From Maribacter sp. PR1 (GTDB lineage Bacteria; Bacteroidota; Bacteroidia; Flavobacteriales; Flavobacteriaceae), in NCBI RefSeq assembly GCF_028464145.1, contig NZ_JAQPCG010000007.1, positions 248,001-312,000 on the forward strand: 64,000 bases of DNA, written 5' to 3'. Below are positions 1 through 9,085 of this stretch, piece after piece; position 1 is the first letter of the stretch, and each line of letters opens with the position of its first letter. The translations under genes were made by a program, and so were the position numbers. The notes beneath the pieces were generated by a model that saw nothing but the letters and a program-made list of their open reading frames with translations, searched no databases and was not told the DNA's origin.

Positions 1-84
1 ACTGCATAAAAGTTTCTAATACTTTAGATACCACAGAATTTCACTAGTTCACAACAAAATTTACATTAAATTGTAAGTCTCTGA

Positions 85-92
85 TATCTTTG
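85..92 (+). promoter_or_regulatory. Candidate -7 promoter element for the PAS histidine kinase
   Basis: The octamer TATCTTTG fits the Bacteroidota -7 consensus TAnnTTTG and ends 17 bases before the kinase ATG, so the leader would be about 13 nt. I see no TTG at the expected -33 distance, so the match is only half complete. Confidence 0.4.
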
Positions 93-109
93 TAAGAAAT
101 TACACATAA

Positions 110-1957
110 ATGTTGATAGGCCCCCGGATTCAGTCCACATCTTATCTAATAAAACAGTTACCCACATTGACTGTTTTTATTGACCGCGAATTTAAAATTA
201 TGCACGCATCGGACAAATGGCTCTATACATTTGGCGAGAGAAGCAATACCATCTTTGGTCAGTGTCTTTTTAAAGTATTCCCAGAACTTAGCATTAAATG
301 GAAGTCGGTATTAAATGAATGTTTTGAGGGAAAATCCAACCCCATGGGTGTACAAATATATGAGCAAAATGAACAGAAAAAATGGTATGAATGGTCCAAC
401 ACCTGTTGGTTTGATGAAAATGAGAATATCATTGGTGCGATTATACAAATAAATGATGTAACGGAAGCCCTAAAAAATGAACTAGAGCTTGAAAAGACCA
501 AGGTCCAGTTAAAGCAGCAATCTGAAATATCAAAAACTGGTAGATGGGAATACGATATTATTAATGACGAGATAACTTGGTGCGATATTACCAGATCCAT
601 CCATGAAGTCAGTCAAGATTATGTTCCTAGACTCGATACTGGTATCCAGTTCTATAAGGAAGGATATAGCAGAAATGCAATTTCCATGGCAATTTTTGAA
701 GCTCAGGAAAAAGGAAAGCCATGGAGTATTAAACTTCAAATAATTACTGCAACCGGAAAAGAAAAATGGGTTTTGGCCGCTGGTAAACCTCTATATGAAA
801 AAAGAGAACTTGTTGGTTTTACCGGAACTTTTCAAGATATAAATGAGCAGGTAGTTGCAAATATAGAAACCAAAAAGAACGAGAAACTATTAAGGACCCT
901 GGTTGACAATTTACCACTAAACGTATATGTAAAGGACATCAACTCCAAAAAAATATTGGTTAATAAGGCGGAGTGTGAGCACTTAGGCGTTAAAAACGAG
1001 GACGAACTACTTGGGAAGGACAACTTCGATATATATGATTACGAAACCGCTAAAAGATTTACAGAACAGGATATTAAGGTAATGACCAGTTTAGTCCCAA
1101 TTCTTGGAGAAGAGGTCATTAGTACAGATAAGAAAGGAAGGCAAACGACCTACCTTACCTCAAAAATTCCTTTGTTAGATGGGCAAGGCTCCTCTACTGG
1201 TCTAATAGGTATTAGCTTAGATATAACAAACATAAAACAAAAGGAGAAAGAACTAAGAAACCTTATTGATGTCACTTCATTACAGAATAAAAAACTCATC
1301 AATTTTGCCCATATAGTTTCACATAACTTGCGCTCACATACTGCAAATTTTTCTATGTTGTTGAATTTCCTTCAACACGAAGAAGATGAAGAAGAAAAAG
1401 AAACCATTCTCAACATGCTAAACAGCGCGTCCAACAATCTTTTGGATACTATTGAAAACCTAAATGAAGTCTTAGCCATAAATACGAACATAAATCTAAA
1501 AAAGAAGGATGTTAATCTTTTTGATAGTATACTAACCGTGGAGAGTAATTTGAAAGATTTTATAACTGAAAACAAGGGGGAAATAGTAAATAAAATTCCT
1601 CAAAAGCAGAGTTTAAAAGTTATTCCCCAATACTTAGAAAGTATATTGATAAATTTTATCACCAATGGAATAAAATATAAACATCCAGATAGAAATCCTG
1701 TTTTGTCCTTAAAACTTAGTTCAAATGAGGACTATAAAATATTGACGGTAACAGACAATGGTTTAGGGATTGATTTAAATAAGTACGGAAACAAACTCTT
1801 TGGAATGTATAAAACCTTCCATTCTCATGAGAATGCCAGAGGAATAGGCCTTTACGTTACAAAAAACCAGGTTGAGGCAATGGGTGGTAAAATCGAAGTT
1901 GAAAGCGAAGTTGGGGCTGGTACCACGTTTAAGATTTTCTTTAATGAAAAAAATTAA
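110..1957 (+). CDS. PAS-domain sensor histidine kinase
   Basis: This is a cytosolic-type sensor kinase of 615 aa with no clear signal peptide or membrane segment. The N-terminal two thirds look like three PAS/PAC-like modules, at about residues 10-125, 135-250 and 265-380; the repeated G-x-x-x-D-I-(T/N) ends are visible. The dimerisation/phosphoacceptor box is SHNLRS with the histidine at residue 405, a variant common in Bacteroidota kinases with N instead of E after the His. A HATPase domain follows, with an N-box (ITNGIKY), a G1 box (TDNGLGID) and a G2 box (ARGIGLYV). The next gene starts inside its last codons and encodes a receiver-only protein, so the two are probably cognate. The stimulus cannot be read from the sequence. 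Confidence 0.9.
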   Translation: MLIGPRIQSTSYLIKQLPTLTVFIDREFKIMHASDKWLYTFGERSNTIFGQCLFKVFPELSIKWKSVLNECFEGKSNPMGVQIYEQNEQKKWYEWSNTCWFDENENIIGAIIQINDVTEALKNELELEKTKVQLKQQSEISKTGRWEYDIINDEITWCDITRSIHEVSQDYVPRLDTGIQFYKEGYSRNAISMAIFEAQEKGKPWSIKLQIITATGKEKWVLAAGKPLYEKRELVGFTGTFQDINEQVVANIETKKNEKLLRTLVDNLPLNVYVKDINSKKILVNKAECEHLGVKNEDELLGKDNFDIYDYETAKRFTEQDIKVMTSLVPILGEEVISTDKKGRQTTYLTSKIPLLDGQGSSTGLIGISLDITNIKQKEKELRNLIDVTSLQNKKLINFAHIVSHNLRSHTANFSMLLNFLQHEEDEEEKETILNMLNSASNNLLDTIENLNEVLAINTNINLKKKDVNLFDSILTVESNLKDFITENKGEIVNKIPQKQSLKVIPQYLESILINFITNGIKYKHPDRNPVLSLKLSSNEDYKILTVTDNGLGIDLNKYGNKLFGMYKTFHSHENARGIGLYVTKNQVEAMGGKIEVESEVGAGTTFKIFFNEKN

Positions 1958-2348
1958 ATTCATAGGAATAGTGGATGATGATCCAATAACTGTTTTTGGT
2001 ATCCGCAAAATGCTAAACACCGTAGTGGATTGCGAAATTGTGGAAGCTTACCAGAACGGTAAAGTTGCTTTTGAGGCGCTCCATAAAAAATTTTCGGAAA
2101 ATGAAGATATTCCTGAAGTAATATTTCTAGATATTAATATGCCCATCATGGACGGATGGCAATTTTTGGACGAATTCCTAAAACTTCCTATTAATAAAAG
2201 GATAAGAATCAATATTGTCACATCATCCATAGACCCCTTTGATAAGAAAAAGTGGGAATATTATAAGGAAAATACCCATCATCTAATTACTTTCAATAAC
2301 AAGCCAATAAATAAACAGGATATTGAGGAAATTACTCAAGTAGCTTAA
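1944..2348 (+). CDS. Single-domain response regulator (REC only)
   Basis: The 134-aa protein is one CheY-like receiver domain with no output domain. The acidic pocket (VDDDP, residues 10-14) and the phosphoacceptor Asp63 in FLDINMP are present. I chose the ATG at 1944, which overlaps the last 14 bases of the kinase gene; a frame-open extension back to 1872 only duplicates kinase coding sequence and adds basic residues foreign to REC domains. The overlap suggests translational coupling, so this is the likely phosphotransfer partner of the upstream kinase, acting by protein contact rather than DNA binding. Confidence 0.88.
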   Translation: MKKIKFIGIVDDDPITVFGIRKMLNTVVDCEIVEAYQNGKVAFEALHKKFSENEDIPEVIFLDINMPIMDGWQFLDEFLKLPINKRIRINIVTSSIDPFDKKKWEYYKENTHHLITFNNKPINKQDIEEITQVA

Positions 2349-2424
2349 ACCTAAAATATAGAGCTTTTAGCTACTTTTACATGGTAAGCATGGCCCATAT
2401 TGGGTTTATGAATTGTCTATTACC

Positions 2425-4173
2425 ATGAAACACGTACTTTCTTTAATCGCAATTGCAATTTTTTTATATTCCTGCGAAACGAAAACCGAGGACATCGAAC
2501 TTGATTTTCCAACTACCTTCGAGACTTCACGGGGTACAGAAACAGCAACTTACGAAGAAGTAATTTCATTCTATCTTAAGTTAGCCAAGGAATTTCCTGA
2601 GGTTAATATTCAAACCATTGGAAAAACGGACAGCAATAGACCTTTACACCTTGTAACTTACAATTTAGACAGTGACTTTAATTTTAATCATATTAATAAG
2701 GATAAAACCATTCTCTTTGTCAACAATGGAATTCACCCCGGAGAAAGTGATGGTATTGATGCCACAATGCTATTATTTAGGGATTTGGCCAGTGGAAAAA
2801 TCGAATCTCCAAAAAAAACTGTAATAGTCACCATACCTATTTATAATGTGGGTGGTTCTCTTAATAGAAATTCAACTTCTAGAGCGAATCAGAACGGACC
2901 AAAATCGTATGGGTTTCGAGGAAATGCACTCAATTACGACCTCAATAGGGATTTTATTAAGACGGATACAAAAAATGCCAGAACCTTTGCCCAGATATTT
3001 CATTTGGTAAATCCTGATATTTTCATTGACAATCATGTTAGCAATGGGGCAGATTATCAATATACTTTAACCCATCTTTTTACCCAACATAATAAATTAG
3101 GTGGTTCGCTTGGCAAATATGTACACGAATCGCTAATGCCCAGCCTTGAAGACTCCTTGGCCATGGCGGACTGGGATATTACTCCTTATGTGAACGTTTT
3201 CAATAAACCCCCGGAAGTTGGTTTCACCCAATTCATGGATCATCCAAGATATTCTACCGGTTACACCTCGCTTTGGAACACCCTTGGTATGATGGTCGAA
3301 ACACACATGCTAAAACCCTATAAAAAGAGGGTTGAAGGCACCTACACCCTAATGAAAAAAATGATTACTATTTCAGAAAAAGAAGGGCAAAAAATCCAAG
3401 AACTTCGCAACAAAACAAATTCTGAATATGCCTTAAAAGCATACTACCCTATTCAATGGGAAATTGATAGTTCAAAATCTTCAACTTTAAAATTCAAGGG
3501 TTTTAAGGCAGATACTTTAGTTAGTGAGGTCACAGGTTTTAATCGTCTTAAATACAATCGTGAAGAACCCTTTACCAAAGATATAGTTTATTATGATTCA
3601 TATAAACCCAGAGATTCGGTCAAAATCCCGGAATCATACCTTATAAAAAAGCAATGGACAAGCATTATTGACCTGCTCAACCTTAATGAGGTTGAATTCG
3701 ATATGATTAAAAATGATACAATCCTAGAAGTAGAATCCTATAAAATCGAGAATTTTAACACTTATCAGAGTCCTTATGAAGGTCATTATCTGCATTACAA
3801 TACCAAAGTGGTATCGAATACAGAAAATGTTTTTTTTGAAGAGGGAGATGTATTAGTGCCGACAGACCAAGATGGTATTAGATATATTTTAGAGACCTTG
3901 GAGCCGTCCGCTGTAGACTCCTTTTTTAATTGGAACTTTTTTGACACTATCCTTCAACAAAAGGAAGGGTTTTCCCCTTATGTTTTTGAAGATACTGCAT
4001 ACCGTTTGCTTCTGAAAGATTCTATTCTCCGTAAGGATTTCGAAGCCAAAAAATTGAATGACAAGGATTTTTCAGAAAATTGGTATGAACAATTAAGTTG
4101 GATTTTTGAACGTTCAGAATTTTATGAAAAAGCACATAACCAATACCCTGTCTATAGAATACCCAAAATCTAA
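2425..4173 (+). CDS. M14 family zinc carboxypeptidase-like lipoprotein
   Basis: The protein (582 aa from the ATG at 2425) is predicted to be a lipoprotein: a hydrophobic stretch leads into the lipobox LYSC with Cys17. The M14 zinc-binding signature is visible: GIHPGES gives His104 and Glu107, and the FIDNH segment gives His204. A later MVETHM segment carries a candidate general-base Glu. The family hydrolyses C-terminal residues or amide bonds of peptides, so this one likely acts at the cell envelope or periplasm. The C-terminal 250 residues match no domain I recognise. A TTG four codons upstream (2413) is open but less likely as a start. Only nine bases separate its end from the converging NUDIX gene. 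Confidence 0.85.
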   Translation: MKHVLSLIAIAIFLYSCETKTEDIELDFPTTFETSRGTETATYEEVISFYLKLAKEFPEVNIQTIGKTDSNRPLHLVTYNLDSDFNFNHINKDKTILFVNNGIHPGESDGIDATMLLFRDLASGKIESPKKTVIVTIPIYNVGGSLNRNSTSRANQNGPKSYGFRGNALNYDLNRDFIKTDTKNARTFAQIFHLVNPDIFIDNHVSNGADYQYTLTHLFTQHNKLGGSLGKYVHESLMPSLEDSLAMADWDITPYVNVFNKPPEVGFTQFMDHPRYSTGYTSLWNTLGMMVETHMLKPYKKRVEGTYTLMKKMITISEKEGQKIQELRNKTNSEYALKAYYPIQWEIDSSKSSTLKFKGFKADTLVSEVTGFNRLKYNREEPFTKDIVYYDSYKPRDSVKIPESYLIKKQWTSIIDLLNLNEVEFDMIKNDTILEVESYKIENFNTYQSPYEGHYLHYNTKVVSNTENVFFEEGDVLVPTDQDGIRYILETLEPSAVDSFFNWNFFDTILQQKEGFSPYVFEDTAYRLLLKDSILRKDFEAKKLNDKDFSENWYEQLSWIFERSEFYEKAHNQYPVYRIPKI

Positions 4174-4182
4174 AAAGACAAT

Positions 4183-4773
4183 TTAGTCGCCTTCAAACAA
4201 TATTTTGATATTCACGTAGGAATTCTGTAATGCCTTTTGAATTTTTTTTGGCCCTTTCCATTTAACTTTTACTATACCCTCTTTTTTCTCCGGCTTAAGT
4301 TTCCCAGAGTAATCCGTTTTCATGGCGTACCAATGTACTTGCTTCAAAGTGGGTGTGCCGCTATTTTTGAAAATATGATAGGTTGTCCTTAGGAAATTTT
4401 CAATTTTTAATCCTTGAACACCGGTCTCTTCCATTACTTCCCTTACTGCACAATCCTCTATGGATTCGCCCTTATCCAATTTACCTTTAGGCAAATCCCA
4501 CTTATCATTTCTATAGATGAAAAGTACCTTACCTTTAGGATTGGTCACTACCCCTCCCGCAGCGACTACCAAAGGTATTTCCTGTGTGAATTTTTTTAGA
4601 ATCTCCTCAGAATTAGGATGATAGATATAAGCTTCTGATAGCTTTTTTTTCTTCAGGGCCTTAATTGCTTCGTTTATGGATTCTTGATTCAATAAAAAAT
4701 ACTCGCCATTAGCTGTTTCTGAAAGTTTATTTGTTAAAATCAGAGGCAGTTCATTGACAAAAACTTTATACAT
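4183..4773 (-). CDS. NUDIX hydrolase
   Basis: The 196-aa protein has a complete Nudix box at residues 97-119 (G-x5-E at 97-103, REVMEETG at 111-118), so it should hydrolyse a nucleoside diphosphate linked to another group; the substrate is unknown. The N-terminal 65 residues are a separate conserved flavobacterial extension. The frame is open back to 4935, but that region lies on the opposite strand of pyrE and encodes unrelated residues, so I chose the ATG at 4773 (an ATG at 4782 is also possible). The start is back-to-back with pyrE, only 7 bases apart. Confidence 0.87.
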   Translation of the reverse strand: MYKVFVNELPLILTNKLSETANGEYFLLNQESINEAIKALKKKKLSEAYIYHPNSEEILKKFTQEIPLVVAAGGVVTNPKGKVLFIYRNDKWDLPKGKLDKGESIEDCAVREVMEETGVQGLKIENFLRTTYHIFKNSGTPTLKQVHWYAMKTDYSGKLKPEKKEGIVKVKWKGPKKIQKALQNSYVNIKILFEGD

Positions 4774-4776
4774 TTG
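4769..4776 (+). promoter_or_regulatory. Candidate -7 element for pyrE, implying a leaderless transcript
   Basis: TACATTTG matches TAnnTTTG and overlaps the start codon of the divergent NUDIX gene. With the usual distance to the transcription start (about 5 nt after the G), transcription would begin at or next to the pyrE ATG at 4781. A TTG occurs at 4754, but the spacer of 12 nt is shorter than normal. Confidence 0.35.
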
Positions 4777-4780
4777 CGAC

Positions 4781-5422
4781 ATGGTTTTAAACAAAAACAC
4801 GGCTAAAAAAACAGCTGAGCTTCTGCTACAAATTAATGCAATAAAATTGAAACCTGAAAATCCTTTTACTTGGGCTTCAGGATGGAAATCCCCAATATAT
4901 TGCGATAATAGAATCTTACTCTCATTTCCTATCATTAGAAATTACATAAAGGATGAAATGGCGAAGCAAGTGGAGGCTATCTATGGTAGGCCTGATGTTA
5001 TTGCAGGTGTAGCAACAGGTGCAATAGGAATTGGTGCTCTAGTTGCAGATGCTCTTGGGCTACCATTTATTTATGTTAGACCTGAACCAAAATCCCATGG
5101 CCGTAAAAACCAAATAGAAGGTTTTCTTGACGCCAACCAATCAGTAGTGGTTATAGAGGATTTAATTAGTACTGGAAAGAGCAGTCTAAATGCTGTTGAT
5201 GCACTAAAAGCACAACAAGCGAATATTAAAGGAATGTTAGCCATATTTACCTATGGTTTTGATACCGCCACGAATAATTTTAAAACGAAAAACGTCGAGC
5301 TACATACGCTAAGTAACTATGAGTTTTTGATTGAACAAGCATCAGAAACCAATTATATAAAAGAGGAACAGCTCAATACACTAATGGAATGGAGAAAAAA
5401 TCCATCAAAATGGCTACAATAA
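4781..5422 (+). CDS. pyrE: Orotate phosphoribosyltransferase
   Basis: PyrE converts orotate and PRPP to orotidine 5'-phosphate in pyrimidine synthesis. The 213-aa length is normal. The PRPP-binding loop region VVVIEDLISTGKSS (about residues 124-137) and the N-terminal segment FTWASGWKSPIYCDNR are characteristic. I chose ATG 4781 because the protein then begins at the conserved family N-terminus; the TTG at 4754 would run into the NUDIX gene. The following SRPBCC gene starts 3 bases after the stop, so the two are probably co-transcribed. Confidence 0.95.
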   Translation: MVLNKNTAKKTAELLLQINAIKLKPENPFTWASGWKSPIYCDNRILLSFPIIRNYIKDEMAKQVEAIYGRPDVIAGVATGAIGIGALVADALGLPFIYVRPEPKSHGRKNQIEGFLDANQSVVVIEDLISTGKSSLNAVDALKAQQANIKGMLAIFTYGFDTATNNFKTKNVELHTLSNYEFLIEQASETNYIKEEQLNTLMEWRKNPSKWLQ

Positions 5423-5425
5423 GTT

Positions 5426-5818
5426 ATGTTTATAGAATCACCTAAGGCAGTCGTAACCAAAAGCAAAGAGGAGACCTTTAATTTTTTAAACGACCTATCC
5501 AACTTTGAAAAATTAATGCCCGAGAATATAGATAAGTTTGAAGTATTGAGCGAAAATAGATTTTTGTTCTCACTTAAAGGAATGCCCGAAATTGTTTTGG
5601 AAAAAAAAGAAGAATTACCTTATTCGAAATTGGTATTAGGTGCCGCCAGCGATAAACTCCCATTTACCTTAGCTTCGGAAATCAAAGGAATTGACGAAAA
5701 TAAAACTGAGGTGGTACTCCATTTTTCTGGTGAATTCAATGCCATGATGGCCATGATGATAAAATCTCCAATAACCAATTTTATGAATACTTTATCTGCT
5801 AACCTGGAGAAAATCTAA
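5426..5818 (+). CDS. SRPBCC-fold (START-like) protein
   Basis: This 130-aa protein has the shape of small START/SRPBCC proteins, which bind hydrophobic ligands in a helix-grip fold: an N-terminal beta strand, the helical segment TFNFLNDLSNFEKLMPENI, a run of beta strands and a long C-terminal helix. No catalytic residues are apparent and no ligand can be inferred. It follows pyrE by 3 bases. Its stop overlaps the stop of the converging birA gene by 4 bases. Confidence 0.75.
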   Translation: MFIESPKAVVTKSKEETFNFLNDLSNFEKLMPENIDKFEVLSENRFLFSLKGMPEIVLEKKEELPYSKLVLGAASDKLPFTLASEIKGIDENKTEVVLHFSGEFNAMMAMMIKSPITNFMNTLSANLEKI

Positions 5819-6546
5819 TACAATAATTTAATCTCTTTTAGGTCAAAATCTTTTAAGCTATCGTCTTCAAGTTGTACCTGTAACTTTCCGTTATTATTGA
5901 CACCTCGTATAATTCCGCTAAAATTGGACCCATTTGGATTTTGAAAGGTACTTGCCAGTCCCTTGCGAAATAAATTGGACTGATAATCCTCGTAAATGGA
6001 CGCATAGTTTTCTGATTCAACTTTAGCTATACTAATTTTTATATTTTGAAGAAGCTTATTAAATACTTTCTCTAAATCGAAGTCCTTTTGTGTTTGATTT
6101 TTTAAGGAGGACGCCTTGGGATTTCCGGGAAATTCGGTTTGGTTAATATTAAGACCAATTCCTATGACGACACTTTTAAGTTTGTCACCAGAGACTATGT
6201 TTTCAATCAAAATCCCACAAATCTTATAGGCACCTGACATAATGTCGTTTGGCCATTTAACCTTAACTCTCGGTATTTCTAAAGCCTTGAGTGTATCATA
6301 AACTGCTATAGAAACAGCCATATTAAAAACAAATTGCTGCTTCAAATCAAGCATCTTTGTTTTTTTTAACATACTGAAAGTTAGATTTTTACCCGGTTCA
6401 GAGTCCCATTTTCCATCCATCTGTCCCCTACCACCATATTGCCTTTTGGCCAAAACAACGGTAAAATCACCAACAACGCTATCCTTTACCATCGCTTTTA
6501 AATAGCTGTTGGTCGACTCCGTGGCATCAAGTTTGATTATTTGCAT
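5815..6546 (-). CDS. birA: Biotin--[acetyl-CoA-carboxylase] ligase
   Basis: BirA makes biotinyl-5'-AMP and transfers biotin to carboxylase carrier lysines. The 243-aa protein starts directly with the catalytic domain (LDATESTNSYLK), so it lacks the N-terminal helix-turn-helix of E. coli BirA and should not act as a repressor. The biotin/ATP loop GRGQMDGKW (about residues 39-47) deviates from GRGRxGRxW but keeps the Gly-Arg-Gly core. KWPNDI (about 98-103) and the GIGLNIN strand are also present. It is transcribed divergently from rsfS. Confidence 0.93.
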   Translation of the reverse strand: MQIIKLDATESTNSYLKAMVKDSVVGDFTVVLAKRQYGGRGQMDGKWDSEPGKNLTFSMLKKTKMLDLKQQFVFNMAVSIAVYDTLKALEIPRVKVKWPNDIMSGAYKICGILIENIVSGDKLKSVVIGIGLNINQTEFPGNPKASSLKNQTQKDFDLEKVFNKLLQNIKISIAKVESENYASIYEDYQSNLFRKGLASTFQNPNGSNFSGIIRGVNNNGKLQVQLEDDSLKDFDLKEIKLLY

Positions 6547-6613
6547 GTATACTTGCTTATAGGAAAACTTTAATCTATTGTTAAAAACTAAGCCTAAAAG
6601 AGCAAAAAAACAA

Positions 6614-6621
6614 TAACTTTG
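6614..6621 (+). promoter_or_regulatory. Candidate -7 element for the rsfS-ftsH cluster
   Basis: TAACTTTG fits TAnnTTTG and lies 19 bases before the rsfS ATG, giving a leader of about 15 nt. There is no TTG at -33, so support is partial. Confidence 0.35.
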
Positions 6622-6640
6622 TAGAAATTAAAACTTTTGA

Positions 6641-7018
6641 ATGCAGAAAAGGAAAACTAGTGCAGATGAGTTAATTGCATTGATTTTACAGGGAATAGAA
6701 GAAGTAAAAGGACAAAACATAAATTTACTTGACCTAAGAGAGATTGAAAATACCGTTTGCGACTATTTTATAATATGTAATGGTACTTCCAATACGCATG
6801 TAAATGCAATCGTAGGTTCCATCCAGAAAACAGTAAGCAAAGCAAGCAAGGACAAACCTTGGCATGTTGAAGGCACAGAAAACGCCGAATGGGTTTTAAT
6901 GGACTATGTGAATGTTGTGGTCCATGTTTTCCAAAAACAAATCAGGGAATTTTACGATATTGAAGGTCTATGGGGGGACGCTAAGTTCACCACCGTAGAA
7001 AGTAGCATTAATAATTAA
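6641..7018 (+). CDS. rsfS: Ribosome silencing factor RsfS
   Basis: RsfS (Iojap/RsfA family) binds ribosomal protein L14 on the large subunit and blocks subunit joining when cells slow down. The 125-aa length is typical. Family hallmarks visible are DYFIICNGTSNTHV (about residues 45-58), PWHVEGTENAEWVLMDY (about 78-94) and REFYDIEGLWGDA near the C-terminus. It opens a rightward run with ftsH starting 9 bases after its stop, an arrangement common in Bacteroidota. Confidence 0.95.
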   Translation: MQKRKTSADELIALILQGIEEVKGQNINLLDLREIENTVCDYFIICNGTSNTHVNAIVGSIQKTVSKASKDKPWHVEGTENAEWVLMDYVNVVVHVFQKQIREFYDIEGLWGDAKFTTVESSINN

Positions 7019-7027
7019 AAAAAAATA

Positions 7028-9031
7028 ATGGCAAAAGAGAATAGTACGAGTCCGAAAAAACCAAAATTCAGTTCTTGGTGGATCTATGGATTAGTAGCAG
7101 TGTTGCTTATAGGTTTTCAGTTGTTCAGTAGTGACGATTTAGCTAGCACTAAAAAAACAACAACATCTGAATTACAAGAGTATTTAAGAAATGGTGATGT
7201 TCAGAAGATATTGATTATCACTAATACAAATCAGGCTAAAGTATTTCTTACTGATGAAGCAATGACCAAGGAGGTTCATAAAGATGTATCCGAAAAGTCT
7301 TTTCTTCCAACTTCTGGCAATGTTCCACAATACACATTGGATTATGGTGATCTTCAGATTTTTCAAAATGAAATAACTGAAATAAAGAAGGAAAATAATC
7401 TAGACACCATTATAGAGTTTGGTAAAGAATCTACGGCTATTTTGGACTTTTTGTTATCCCTTTTACCCTTTGTTCTCATCATCGGAATCTGGATTTATTT
7501 AATGAGAAGAATGTCCGGCGGAGGCGGAGGCGGCGCCGGAGGTCAAATCTTCAACATAGGGAAATCCAAGGCAAAACTTTTTGACGAAAAAACGGACACA
7601 AGAACTTCTTTTAAGGATGTTGCCGGGTTGGAAGGTGCCAAAGAAGAAGTAGAAGAAATCGTTGAATTCTTGCGAAATCCGGATAAATATACCTCGCTTG
7701 GAGGTAAAATTCCAAAAGGTGCATTACTAGTAGGACCTCCGGGGACAGGTAAGACACTCTTGGCAAAAGCAGTTGCTGGTGAGGCCAAAGTACCTTTCTT
7801 TTCGCTATCAGGTTCAGATTTTGTTGAAATGTTCGTAGGTGTTGGGGCATCTCGTGTCAGGGACCTATTCAAACAAGCCAAGGATAAATCCCCAGCTATC
7901 ATTTTCATTGATGAAATTGATGCAATTGGTAGAGCGAGAGGAAAAAACAACTTTACGGGTTCCAACGACGAACGGGAAAATACTTTGAACCAACTATTAA
8001 CAGAAATGGACGGTTTCGGCACCAATACGAATGTAATTGTTTTGGCAGCTACCAACCGTGCTGATGTTCTTGATAAAGCACTGATGCGTGCCGGAAGGTT
8101 TGACAGACAGATTTATGTTGATTTACCTGACATCAGGGAACGTAAGGAGATTTTTGAAGTACACCTAAGACCTATTAAAACTTCTGAAACCCTAGACCTA
8201 GATTTCTTGGCCAGACAAACACCTGGATTTTCTGGAGCCGATATTGCCAATGTCTGTAATGAAGCAGCATTAATTGCAGCCAGAAAAGAACAAAAAGCAG
8301 TTAATAAGCAGGATTTCTTAGATGCGGTTGACAGAATTGTTGGAGGTCTAGAGAAGAAAAATAAGATTATTACTCCAGGGGAAAAAGAAACTATTGCATA
8401 TCACGAAGCTGGTCACGCAACCGTCAGTTGGATGTTAGAACATGCCGCTCCCTTGGTTAAAGTTACCATAGTGCCTAGGGGACAATCCCTTGGGGCCGCT
8501 TGGTATCTTCCCGAAGAAAGACTCATTGTGAGACCGGATCAAATGTTAGATGAAATGTGTGCTACAATGGGAGGTAGAGCCGCTGAAAAGGTAATATTCG
8601 ACAAAATTTCTACTGGTGCCTTGAGCGATTTGGAAAAGGTTACCAAACAGGCCAAGGCCATGGTTACCATCTATGGTCTAAATGATACAATAGGAAATCT
8701 TACCTATTATGATTCCTCTGGGCAAGACTCTTATGGCTTTTCCAAACCCTACAGTGAAGATACTGCCAGAAAAATAGATCAGGAAATTTCAAAGATTATT
8801 GAAGAGCAATATCAGAGAGCCATTAAAGTTCTTACTGAAAATAAAGATAAACTTACGACACTCGCTAAAAGGCTATTGGAAAAAGAAGTTATCTTTAAAG
8901 AAGATTTGGAAAAAATATTTGGAAAAAGATCTTTTGACAAGGATATTTTAGAAGAAGAGAAGAAGAAATTAGAAGCTGCTGAGTCCAAAAAAGATACTGA
9001 AGAAGACGAAAAAGTAGCGGAAAATAGTTAA
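7028..9031 (+). CDS. ftsH: ATP-dependent zinc metalloprotease FtsH
   Basis: FtsH is the membrane-anchored AAA+ protease that degrades misfolded and regulatory membrane proteins. The 667-aa protein has a first membrane segment at about residues 16-31, a periplasmic domain, and a second segment at about 140-160 followed by a glycine-rich linker. The Walker A GPPGTGKT is at 236-243, the Walker B is IIFIDEID, and the second region of homology carries the arginine finger (RAGRFDRQ). The zinc site HEAGH is at 459-463. The C-terminal tail is acidic and coiled, as in other FtsH proteins. It sits between rsfS and the LUD gene in an apparent operon. Confidence 0.97.
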   Translation: MAKENSTSPKKPKFSSWWIYGLVAVLLIGFQLFSSDDLASTKKTTTSELQEYLRNGDVQKILIITNTNQAKVFLTDEAMTKEVHKDVSEKSFLPTSGNVPQYTLDYGDLQIFQNEITEIKKENNLDTIIEFGKESTAILDFLLSLLPFVLIIGIWIYLMRRMSGGGGGGAGGQIFNIGKSKAKLFDEKTDTRTSFKDVAGLEGAKEEVEEIVEFLRNPDKYTSLGGKIPKGALLVGPPGTGKTLLAKAVAGEAKVPFFSLSGSDFVEMFVGVGASRVRDLFKQAKDKSPAIIFIDEIDAIGRARGKNNFTGSNDERENTLNQLLTEMDGFGTNTNVIVLAATNRADVLDKALMRAGRFDRQIYVDLPDIRERKEIFEVHLRPIKTSETLDLDFLARQTPGFSGADIANVCNEAALIAARKEQKAVNKQDFLDAVDRIVGGLEKKNKIITPGEKETIAYHEAGHATVSWMLEHAAPLVKVTIVPRGQSLGAAWYLPEERLIVRPDQMLDEMCATMGGRAAEKVIFDKISTGALSDLEKVTKQAKAMVTIYGLNDTIGNLTYYDSSGQDSYGFSKPYSEDTARKIDQEISKIIEEQYQRAIKVLTENKDKLTTLAKRLLEKEVIFKEDLEKIFGKRSFDKDILEEEKKKLEAAESKKDTEEDEKVAENS

Positions 9032-9085
9032 CTATGTAATCTAAAGTGCATTTCAAAAACATACGATTGGTTGATTAATTTTTAA

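Noticed and set aside
2385..2430. Possible stem TGGTAA...TTACCA before the M14 peptidase gene as a riboswitch or operator
   Set aside because: Only six pairs around a long loop and no known motif; not above background in AT-rich DNA.
4774..4935. N-terminal extension of the NUDIX gene into pyrE
   Set aside because: The extra 54 residues come from the antisense strand of pyrE and are not part of the NUDIX family; a start at 4773 fits the conserved N-terminus.
7543..8055. A 170-codon minus-strand frame inside ftsH
   Set aside because: The ftsH coding on the other strand is certain (Walker A, HEAGH); the antisense frame has no recognisable domain.
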